From Paenibacillus_AR mesotrionivorans (GTDB lineage: Bacteria; Bacillota; Bacilli; Paenibacillales; NBRC-103111), in contig NZ_JBJURJ010000007.1 of the NCBI RefSeq assembly GCF_046098205.1, forward strand, positions 186,001 through 250,000: 64,000 nt of DNA. Reading direction: 5' to 3'. The position numbers were made by a program, and so were the translations under genes. This document shows, one piece after another, positions 57,673 to 64,000 of this stretch; the first letter of the stretch is position 1, and each line of letters opens with the position of its first letter. The notes under the pieces were generated by a model. That model was not told the origin of the DNA. It did no database searches and worked only from the letters and a program-made list of their open reading frames with translations.

Positions 57673-57688
57673 ATTATTTAGATAATAT
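57671..57688. promoter_or_regulatory. 18-bp palindromic operator at the transcript start
   Basis: ATATTATTTAGATAATAT has perfect 7-bp inverted arms around TTAG. It covers the end of the -10 box and the expected start point, where a bound regulator would block transcription. The NrtR-like product of the first gene is the likely ligand. Confidence 0.65.
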
Positions 57689-57714
57689 CAAAATAATAAT
57701 AACAGGTGATGAAT

Positions 57715-58623
57715 ATGGCCGACTCCAATCTCCGTGACCGGAACGGACTGACGGAACAGGAATTTCTGCGGCGCTATGATGCCGGAATATATGAACGGCC
57801 GTCGGTTACGGTGGATATGCTGATTTTTACCGTATTCGATAAGGAACAGGACAACTACCGGAAGCTGCCGGAGAAGGCCCTGCAGCTGCTATTGATTAAA
57901 CGCGGAGAGCATCCATTCCTGGGACAATGGGCCTTGCCCGGCGGATTTGTGTCGGTGCATGAAGGACTGGAGCAGGCAGCGCAGCGGGAGCTGTTGAGTG
58001 AGGCCAATATCGGGAATTTGTACATGGAGCAGCTGTTTACCTGGGGAGATGTGGACCGCGATCCCCGTACCCGGGTGATCAGCACGTCATATATGGCATT
58101 GGTGGACCGGACGGCGCTGGATGTGAAGGCAGGGGATGATGCGGCGGATGCCTGCTGGTTTGAGGTAGACTGCCGGCTGGTGCAGGAGAAGAAAACCATG
58201 CTGGCGGACGGGTATGAGCTGGAGCGGCTGATCCGTGTGTCCCTGGTTCATGAAACGGAGTCCCTTGGCGCAACGGTGAAGGTGACGACCAGCTATGTGG
58301 GCCGGACGAAGCGGGTCAGCCGGGAGATCGTGGAATCGGAGGGGCTGGCATTCGACCATGCCAAGCTGATCGAATATGCCATCGAACGGCTGCGCAACAA
58401 AATCGAGTACACGGACATTGCCTTCCATCTGATGCCGCCTCTTTTCACACTGTCCGAGCTGCAGCAGGTGTATGAGGTCATTCTCGGCAAGGAGCTGCTG
58501 GCCGCGGCTTTTCGTCGCAAGATCGCTCCTTTGGTGACGGAGACCAACGAATATACCAAGGACGCGGGACACCGGCCCTCGAAGCTGTACCGCTTTAATC
58601 CCCATTGGGGGAGTTTGGAATAA
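57715..58623 (+). CDS. NrtR-like Nudix-domain transcription regulator
   Basis: 302 residues; the ATG at 57715 has AGGTGA five bases upstream. Residues about 30-190 are a Nudix domain (LPGGFVSVHEGLEQAAQREL at 75-93). The Nudix box is degenerate: the usual EE before the Gly reads S95-E96, and the Gly is Asn98. This suggests loss of hydrolysis while ligand binding is kept, as known for NrtR regulators that sense ADP-ribose or NAD derivatives. Residues about 200-302 form a winged helix (LMPPLFTLSELQQVYEVILG, SKLYRFN). It is the first gene of an operon of ADP-ribose-handling enzymes, behind a palindrome it probably binds. Confidence 0.75.
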   Translation: MADSNLRDRNGLTEQEFLRRYDAGIYERPSVTVDMLIFTVFDKEQDNYRKLPEKALQLLLIKRGEHPFLGQWALPGGFVSVHEGLEQAAQRELLSEANIGNLYMEQLFTWGDVDRDPRTRVISTSYMALVDRTALDVKAGDDAADACWFEVDCRLVQEKKTMLADGYELERLIRVSLVHETESLGATVKVTTSYVGRTKRVSREIVESEGLAFDHAKLIEYAIERLRNKIEYTDIAFHLMPPLFTLSELQQVYEVILGKELLAAAFRRKIAPLVTETNEYTKDAGHRPSKLYRFNPHWGSLE

Positions 58624-58641
58624 GAATGCGGAGGGATACAA

Positions 58642-59127
58642 ATGGAGAGGTTTACATTTTTTTATCGGACGGAATCGCCGTTTTCCCAATGGCATCCCGC
58701 TGATTTCGAAATTGGAGGCGTGCACTACAATTGTGCCGAGCAATATATGATGTACCGGAAGGCCGTTCTGTTTGGAGATGAGGAGACGGCGGGGAAGATT
58801 CTTACTGCACTTACTCCCAGGGAACAAAAGGAGCTTGGGCGCAGGGTGCGCGGCTTTGATAAAAACCAATGGGAAGCACAATGCAGACAGTTTGTGTATG
58901 AAGCCAACCATGCGAAATTTACTCAAAATCCGCAGCTGCTGGAAATACTGCTGGCAACGAAGGGCACCACGCTGGTGGAGGCCAGTCCTACGGACCGGAT
59001 ATGGGGTGTGGGGCTGGAGGAGAGCGACCCCCGGATCAGAAACCGCGCCACCTGGAGAGGAACAAACTGGCTGGGTGAGATGTTGACGAAGCTGAGAGAG
59101 GACCTGCTGGCAGGCAGTAGCCAGTAG
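58642..59127 (+). CDS. NADAR (YbiA-like) ADP-ribose hydrolase family protein
   Basis: 161 residues, GGAGGG before the ATG, 18 bases after the regulator gene. Family signatures are FSQWHP at 14-19, CAEQYMMYRKA at 31-41 with Glu33, and EASPTDRIWGVG with Trp121. NADAR proteins cleave N-glycosidic bonds in ADP-ribose-derived adducts; DNA guanosine ADP-ribosylation reversal has been shown for NADAR antitoxins of DarT-type toxins, and YbiA acts in riboflavin intermediate turnover. No DarT is seen here. Confidence 0.85.
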   Translation: MERFTFFYRTESPFSQWHPADFEIGGVHYNCAEQYMMYRKAVLFGDEETAGKILTALTPREQKELGRRVRGFDKNQWEAQCRQFVYEANHAKFTQNPQLLEILLATKGTTLVEASPTDRIWGVGLEESDPRIRNRATWRGTNWLGEMLTKLREDLLAGSSQ

Positions 59128-59142
59128 GAAGGAGGTGCCGGA

Positions 59143-59604
59143 ATGCCAGTGCGGACGGTAACGGGAGATTTGTTTCAGGCGGGGGAGCAGGTCATTGGCC
59201 ATCAGGTGAACTGCCAGGGTGTGATGGGATCCGGGGTCGCCAAGGAAATGAAGCGGCTGTATCCGGAGGTGTTTGCGGCGTATGCCCAGATATGCGGGGA
59301 GAAGGAAAAGCAGGAGCTGCTGGGTTTATGTCAGCTTGTGCCCCTTGAGGACGGAAGAGGGAGGTATGCGGCCAACCTGTTCGGGCAGCTCACTTATGGC
59401 AGAGGCGGCAAAAAATATACGGATGATGACGCCCTTCGGAAGGCGTTTATCCGATTGTCAGAATTTGCGAAGCAGCATCAGTTGACGGTGGCTCTTCCCT
59501 ACAAAATCGGCTGCGACCGTGGCGGCGGGGACTGGGATACGGTGCTGGGAATGATTAACGACATTTTTGCGGATGTGGAGGTTGTCCTGTACCGGCTGGA
59601 GTAA
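59143..59604 (+). CDS. Macrodomain ADP-ribose hydrolase, TARG1/Poa1-like
   Basis: 153 residues, GAAGGAGG before the ATG, 15 bases after the NADAR gene. The core motifs GDLF, VNCQGVMGSGVAKE (Asn23, Gly-rich loop), YAANLFGQLTYG, GKKYTDDDALRKAF and LPYKIGCDRGGGDW with Asp130 fit macrodomains of the TARG1/Poa1p type rather than MacroD. These remove ADP-ribose from acidic side chains or nucleic acid ends, or act on ADP-ribose phosphate. It is soluble and probably acts on the same modification as its neighbours. Confidence 0.8.
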   Translation: MPVRTVTGDLFQAGEQVIGHQVNCQGVMGSGVAKEMKRLYPEVFAAYAQICGEKEKQELLGLCQLVPLEDGRGRYAANLFGQLTYGRGGKKYTDDDALRKAFIRLSEFAKQHQLTVALPYKIGCDRGGGDWDTVLGMINDIFADVEVVLYRLE

Positions 59605-59647
59605 AGGGCCGCTCCACTTCCAACGAAGGATATTGGAGGGAGAAAAC

Positions 59648-60499
59648 ATGAACATCAATAACCGGGAGGTCCGGTCCAAAATCGCCCAGGAAACATTGCG
59701 TATCATTGAAGATGGGGCTTATCTGAACCAGGACGGGGCTCGTATTGATCTGAAGAGGGAAATAGAGGCAGCGGTGCGGGATTCCAAGCTGTATACCCCG
59801 GCGGCGCTGCAGGAGACGAAGCGAATGGTGGCCGCTTATAAGAGAAGATCTGTTTTGCCTGACATAGAGGTAACAGACGAATCCACATTAGCTGCCGCAC
59901 AAAGGCTGGTGCAGGTGGAGGGAGTGGCAGAGACCGTGTGCTTGAACTTTGCCTCGGCCAAAAATCCGGGCGGCGGGTTTATGGGCGGAAGCCAGGCCCA
60001 GGAGGAAAGCTTGGCCCGTTCCTCGGCGCTGTATCCTTGCATTTCCCAGATGGAAGAGATGTACCGATTTAACCGGAATCTGAAAACCTGCCTGTATTCA
60101 GACCATATGATCTACTCTCCGCAGGTTCCCGTGTTCCGGGAGGATCATGGGGGGCTGTTGGCGGCTCCGTATGCGGTGTCGATGATCACAGCACCGGCGG
60201 TGAATGCCGGAGTGGTGAGGGAGCGGGAGCCGGAGCATGTGGAGCGAATCGCCCCTGTGATGCTGGGGCGCATCCGGTACATTCTATCTGTAGCAGCCTA
60301 TCATGGGGAAAAGGTGGTTGTTTTGGGTGCGTTCGGCTGCGGCGTATTCAGGAATAACCCCAGCGAGGTAGCCGGGTGGTTTAAACAGGTGCTGGTGGAG
60401 GAAGATTATTGCACCCTGTTTGACCGGATCGTGTTTGCCGTCCTGGATAAATCGGCGGAGCAGAAAACCCTGAAGGTATTCCAGCGTGTATTGGGGTAG
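59648..60499 (+). CDS. PARG-like macrodomain protein (TIGR02452 family)
   Basis: 283 residues from the ATG at 59648 with GGAGGGAG before it. The bacterial PARG signature is complete: NPGGGFMGGSQAQEE, with GGG at 108-110 and the catalytic Glu pair at 119-120. LGAFGCGVFRNNP and the C-terminal strands match the family. It should hydrolyse poly- or mono-ADP-ribose linkages and release ADP-ribose. It is the last gene of the cluster; a terminator follows on the 3' side. Confidence 0.85.
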   Translation: MNINNREVRSKIAQETLRIIEDGAYLNQDGARIDLKREIEAAVRDSKLYTPAALQETKRMVAAYKRRSVLPDIEVTDESTLAAAQRLVQVEGVAETVCLNFASAKNPGGGFMGGSQAQEESLARSSALYPCISQMEEMYRFNRNLKTCLYSDHMIYSPQVPVFREDHGGLLAAPYAVSMITAPAVNAGVVREREPEHVERIAPVMLGRIRYILSVAAYHGEKVVVLGAFGCGVFRNNPSEVAGWFKQVLVEEDYCTLFDRIVFAVLDKSAEQKTLKVFQRVLG

Positions 60500-60528
60500 A
60501 GGCGGTTTGGGGAAAAGGTACATACAAA

Positions 60529-60575
60529 AACCAAGAGGCTAGGCAGCAAGGAGCTGCTTAGGCTTTTGGTTTTTT
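60529..60575. terminator. Terminator between convergent genes
   Basis: ACCAAGAGGCTAGGCAGC pairs imperfectly with GCTGCTTAGGCTTTTGGT, followed by six T. The end of the minus-strand P-loop gene lies inside it. Confidence 0.6.
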
Positions 60576-61489
60576 ATTTATTTTTAATGCGCGCAGGGTT
60601 TGGTCGTACTCTTCAATAACTTCAGTACGGGATTGGACAAAGCCATCGCGGATACCACTTGGGGTCAGGTTCAAGTCAAGGTCCGTTATCATCCGCTCCT
60701 GGACTTGATCCCAATGGAGCTCGTCTACGGCATAAATCTTGCCATTCATCAGAGGGTTGGACAAAAGACTTTTTTCGATTCTGCTGCGGTGTTCAAAAAA
60801 ACGGATCATTCCATCGATCCCTTCCAGGCCGTGGGCAAGACCGTAGGGTGTTCGGGCAATCAGCGCCGCTACACGCGTGCTCCAATTCACTCCCTTGGCC
60901 CGAGCGGCACATTCTACTGCCTGCGCGGCGGAATCTCTTTTGAGATAGATACAATTGGCTTGAAAGCCAGAGAAGGCCTTGGCCAGCAAACTGCAATATT
61001 GCATAATAATTTCCTCCGGTGCATTCCGATAGAGCAGCTCATTAATGGGGTTTTGCAGCAAAACGCTGTCCAAGATGAGAGGTTCACCGGTCACATCCAT
61101 GGCTTCTATCCACTTACGTACTAGACCCAGGCTGCACGCAATATAGTGCTCCAACGAAATATTCGAATTGAATTCATTCCCGAATTCCCATTGCCGCAGC
61201 AGGTCAATCAAGTCAGTTTCCTGAGGATAGTGCGATTCAATCTCGGGAATGCGCACATAATGGATGAACGCATACTCAAATGCATATTCTCGAAGCCCCG
61301 GACAAGTATGAAGGAGTGTGGAATAGAGGCGGGGAGTGATTCCGGCAATTCCACTGAAATCATGGGGGTAATTGGAATCGCTCTCCGTAACCAAAAGGCC
61401 TTGCAGATGATTTTGAGCCACATGGAGAGTGTGGTTTTGCCGCTGCCGGGCAAGCCTTCAACAAAGTAGATGGTTCGGGGTTTGCTCAT
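60558..61489 (-). pseudogene. P-loop ATPase/kinase-like gene with a frameshift
   Basis: On the minus strand an ATG at 61489 (GGGAG upstream) opens IYFVEGLPGSGKTTLSMW, a Walker A P-loop. About 25 codons in, the frame breaks near 61417; the natural continuation AQNHLQGLLVTESDSNYPHD is in another frame and stays open to 60558. Adding one base, or restoring a lost GGCT copy in tggctggct, joins both parts into a protein of about 310 residues. Its later part has no Walker B I can name. The product is likely an NTP-dependent kinase or AAA-like enzyme in its intact form. In its present form, translation would end early at 61208. Confidence 0.65.
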
Positions 61490-62381
61490 CGAAATCGTCT
61501 CCCGCTGAGTTGGTGTTCTTTTACTGTAACTATACCATGCTAGCCCCTGGGACACGGGGACAGTATGCTAACGAATCTGTGAAACGCTATTTGGCCGTTT
61601 CGGAGCGTTTTGGGAATCTAACGAATCTCAGCAGCGCTATTTGTCCATAATGGGCACCGAAATGGTCTCATACCGACCAATAGCGTGCGACAGATTCGTT
61701 GGATTTTTTGTCGCGCCTGTTTTGGCGAAATAGCGTGCGACAGATTCGTTAGCCCTCGGCCGGTGCCGCTCCCCGCCTATTGCCTTAGGCGTTTCGGCCC
61801 GACTGCGGGCTGCGGCGGGTGGGAGAGGTAAGCAAATTATCGATCCCCAAGCCTTCGGCTGCTTTTATCCAGAGGCGTATGTTTCTAACGGCGGTGAGAG
61901 ACTCTATTTGCCCCAAAATGGAGGGCTGAAAAATCTAACGGAAGCAGGAGACGCTATTGGGCTAAAAATGGTCATGTGACGGTGCAACGGGGTAGAATAG
62001 CGGCTGTGGCCGCCGTTAGATTTTTTGATGCGGTGTTTTTACAGGAATAAAGGCTTTCACCGCCGTTAGATCAAAAACGTGATCTCAAAACGACTCCTGC
62101 CAGGAGCTGGGCAACCAGCTCCGTTTTTTTGCGCGGCTTGCTGTAGAGTGGTTCTGTTGGCAGCCGGAAAGACGATCCGTTATTTGGCTAAAAGTCTGTT
62201 AGGTCATTTGTGCGGACCCAGGAGCCGTTATTTAGGCAAAAGGAGCGCATTTCGGCTCCCGGAGCGGCGAATAAGGTCATCTGTGTCCGCGAAGTCTCAA
62301 AACATGCCTGAAAGAGGAAATAACGGAACGACGGTCCGTTACGGGGCGGGGTATGGTGCGGAAGCGTGGACGATCAACCAG
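61490..62381. repeat. Repeat-rich non-coding stretch
   Basis: About 890 bases with no gene. Short imperfect units recur in both directions: plus-strand forms such as CTAACGAATCTGTGAAACGC (61568), CTAACGAATCTCAGCAGCGC (61619), CTAACGGCGGTGAGAGACTC (61887) and CTAACGGAAGCAGGAGACGC (61934). Inverted forms containing AATAGCGTGCGACAGATTCG occur at 61679 and 61730, and forms ending GCCGCCGTTAGAT or ACCGCCGTTAGAT near 61999 and 62055. A second family, CGTTATTTGGCTAAAAG and CCGTTATTTAGGCAAAAGG, appears at 62178-62250. No transposase or target-site duplication was seen. Facing repeats could form hairpins in RNA. Confidence 0.7.
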
Positions 62382-63284
62382 TCAGCGGGTGCGGCCAGTT
62401 GCAAACTCCCACATCCCCGTCCCGGCCAACTCCGTCTGTTCCGCTCCCGTCAACGGGGTCAGCGGCTCCCGGCAGCTGGCGCTGACCAGACCCAAGGCCG
62501 CAAAGCGGTGGCGGATGACCCGCACCCATCCGATCCGGCCGGCCAGCGTCAAGCGGGGCTCCAGCTCCGCCAGCAGCTCCCGGGCTTCGCTCTGCCGCTC
62601 TTCCCGGAGCAGCACGATAACGCGGCCCATCTCCTGCGGGAACAGATTTCCCGCTACGCTGGTCAGTCCGTTGTAGCCTTTGGCGAAGGATTCCTCAATG
62701 GTGAGATCAGAGCCGGACAGCACCTGGAAGCCGCCGGGCGCAAGCCTCTCTTTCGTCCTCAAGACATGCTCCGGGCTGCCCGCTTCCTTCAGGGCCGTAA
62801 TCTGAGGATGCTGCTCGACCAGGCGGATCAAGGTCTCAGGCTCCAGAGAAAAGCCGGTCCGCAGCGGATTATTGTAGAGCATCACCGGCAAAGAGACAGC
62901 GGCGCAGACTGCCTCAACATACTGCACCGCTTCCTCCTGATTGGGGCGGACATACGGAGGGAACCCCAGCATAATCGCGGCGTACCCCGCCAATTCTGCT
63001 TCCTTGGCCAGCCGGACAGCATCCCGCGTGCGGATGGAAGCGACTCCGGCGTACAGAGGCACCTGGTCCGAGTCGGCCTCCTTCACCGCACGGTACAGGA
63101 AAACTCTTTCGTCCACTGACAACGAATGCTGCTCTCCCGTTGAACCGCTAACCAACAGCGCAGGGACTTGATGCTCCTTATAATACTCCACCATCCGGCG
63201 GATGCCCGCCTCATCGATCTCATCCCCAGGGGTGTACGGGGTAATCATGGCCACACTGTACGGCAGGAAATACGGAGGGTTCAT
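62382..63284 (-). CDS. DapA-type (dihydrodipicolinate synthase/N-acetylneuraminate lyase superfamily) aldolase
   Basis: 300 residues; the ATG at 63284 has AAGGAG nine bases upstream, while an ATG six codons earlier (63302) has none. Active-site positions fit the superfamily: STGEQ at 48-52, Tyr137 in MLYNNP and the Schiff-base Lys166 in ALKEAG. The family condenses or cleaves pyruvate-type substrates with a carbonyl partner. Whether this copy makes lysine precursors or acts on another keto acid is unclear; it stands alone, away from lysine genes. Confidence 0.8.
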   Translation of the reverse strand: MNPPYFLPYSVAMITPYTPGDEIDEAGIRRMVEYYKEHQVPALLVSGSTGEQHSLSVDERVFLYRAVKEADSDQVPLYAGVASIRTRDAVRLAKEAELAGYAAIMLGFPPYVRPNQEEAVQYVEAVCAAVSLPVMLYNNPLRTGFSLEPETLIRLVEQHPQITALKEAGSPEHVLRTKERLAPGGFQVLSGSDLTIEESFAKGYNGLTSVAGNLFPQEMGRVIVLLREERQSEARELLAELEPRLTLAGRIGWVRVIRHRFAALGLVSASCREPLTPLTGAEQTELAGTGMWEFATGRTR

Positions 63285-63325
63285 AGGCGCATACTCCTTC
63301 ATTCTGTATAAACTTTCATTCGGTA

Positions 63326-63886
63326 TTAACCTCCCAGTATACCAGATGAAGTGCTCCTTATCTCATAAACCGTCACATATTTTTGGGTGCGGACCAAACG
63401 GAATCCCGCTTTCTCCAAAACCTTCCGGGACGGCCAATTGGCATGCTCCACATTCCCCTCAATGACAGGCACGGCTCCCAACTCCCGAAGCCGGTCCAAT
63501 CCCCATACAACAGCAGTCTTTGCCGCCTCCGTTGCATACCCATTGCCCTGATATGCTTCCCCGATGCCGAATCCGATTTCCACAAACTCCAGCTCATCCT
63601 CGGGTCCGTGAAATTTGTTCAGCGAGACCGTACCGATCAAGCTGCCGGACTCTTTTAAATAAACGCCAGTGTCGAACGACTCCTTAAGCAAATTAATCTT
63701 GCGGGATGCTTTTTCCTGCATCACCCTGATTTCCTTGGCAGCGCTCTCCAATGTGGGTGGAGCCTGAAAGTAAAACCACTGCCGGTAAGTGGCTTCATGG
63801 CGCATTGCCATATAAACCTCCAGGTCCTCCATGGAAAGAGGGCGGTAAACTAAACGTTCACTGGGGAACAGCCGTGGGAAGCTCAA
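63326..63886 (-). CDS. GNAT-family acetyltransferase
   Basis: 186 residues from a TTG start with AAGGAGGAGG upstream. The RimJ/RimL-type pattern is clear: FGIGEAYQGNGYATEAAKTAV binds acetyl-CoA (Q/R-x-x-G-x-A equivalent). ANWPSRKVLEKAGFRLV is the C-terminal motif shared by the family. It acetylates an amino group of a protein N-terminus, small molecule or drug; the substrate cannot be told. It starts 15 bases after the end of the partial gene to its right, so they may be in one operon. Confidence 0.85.
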   Translation of the reverse strand: MSFPRLFPSERLVYRPLSMEDLEVYMAMRHEATYRQWFYFQAPPTLESAAKEIRVMQEKASRKINLLKESFDTGVYLKESGSLIGTVSLNKFHGPEDELEFVEIGFGIGEAYQGNGYATEAAKTAVVWGLDRLRELGAVPVIEGNVEHANWPSRKVLEKAGFRLVRTQKYVTVYEIRSTSSGILGG

Positions 63887-63901
63887 GCAAGCACCTCCTC
63901 C

Positions 63902-64000
63902 TTATTCATCCGATAAAAACTGCCACAGCTCCATCCCGGGATGAACAGGGGCCTCCATATGGTGCTCCCGGTACACCTCTACAGCCAGCATAGGCGGCCG
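63902..64000 (-). CDS. C-terminal fragment of an unidentified gene
   Basis: The minus-strand frame from 64000 ends at TAA (63904-63902) after 32 codons, reading RPPMLAVEVYREHHMEAP, then VHPGMELWQFLSDE. It has no match I recognise. The start lies to the right of the window. The GNAT gene follows with a 15-base gap. Confidence 0.5.
   Translation of the reverse strand, partial: RPPMLAVEVYREHHMEAPVHPGMELWQFLSDE

Noticed and set aside
57715..58623. Active Nudix hydrolase as the function of this gene
   Set aside because: The Nudix box lacks one metal-binding Glu and the Gly, and a winged-helix domain is attached, so a regulator is more likely.
61490..62381. An insertion sequence or transposon
   Set aside because: No transposase frame, no terminal inverted repeat pair and no target duplication were seen; the units are short and interspersed.

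Overview
The window looks like chromosomal DNA from a spore-forming, low-to-mid GC Bacillota of the Paenibacillus type. The evidence is S-layer-homology (SLH) surface proteins, a GerA-type spore germination locus, strong AGGAGG ribosome binding sites with many GTG and TTG starts, a membrane-anchored AraC-type regulator next to LplB/YtcP-type ABC transporters, and secreted pectin-degrading enzymes. I saw no rRNA, tRNA, CRISPR array, transposase or phage module.

Layout. 1-11208: tail of a phosphodiesterase-like gene, a secreted repeat protein and a 2939-residue SLH/Ig-like surface protein. 11231-18403: fatty acid desaturase, SUKH immunity protein, Sensor-domain membrane protein and a split, divergent ger locus. 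18502-22433: dihydrouridine synthase, a probable phosphorothioate-DNA restriction enzyme, a deleted YciI gene, a lipoprotein and a frameshifted RQC-minor-like gene followed by a SEC-C micro-protein. 22608-28719: AraC-type sensor-regulator plus a complete carbohydrate ABC transporter. 28845-32364: small XRE regulator, a gene behind tandem operators and a leader hairpin, and two tandem HI0933-type flavoproteins. 32672-34819: pectate lyase. 34983-40349: small accessory genes (retropepsin-like protein with a disrupted active site, frameshifted Mrr-type nuclease, probable Imm47 immunity gene, ECF sigma/anti-sigma pair, MazEF). 40555-46048: arabinose-type ABC importer with a GH43 enzyme and a divergent ArsR-like regulator. 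46688-51454: SLH-anchored GH28-like enzyme. 51529-53565: Ena-like small protein, beta-carbonic anhydrase and Gfo/Idh/MocA oxidoreductase. 53600-60499: RtcB RNA ligase, TerD-domain protein, then an NrtR-like regulator, NADAR, macrodomain and PARG-like glycohydrolase. 60558-64000: frameshifted P-loop gene, a repeat-rich non-coding stretch, a DapA-family aldolase, a GNAT acetyltransferase and the end of one more gene.

Two themes stand out. First, plant cell-wall (pectin/arabinan) use: pectate lyase, GH43, GH28-like enzyme, two carbohydrate importers and their dedicated regulators. Second, the 53.6-60.5 kb block joins RNA repair (RtcB), a stress-type TerD protein and three ADP-ribose-handling enzymes under an NrtR-like regulator. 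A 16-bp-spaced promoter with an 18-bp palindrome lies before the regulator, and rtcB is preceded by a short Arg-rich leader ORF and an intrinsic terminator. This block is the best candidate for an undescribed system. Several defence-like genes (Mrr, P-loop, RQC-minor, YciI) carry frameshifts or deletions, suggesting decay of accessory functions.
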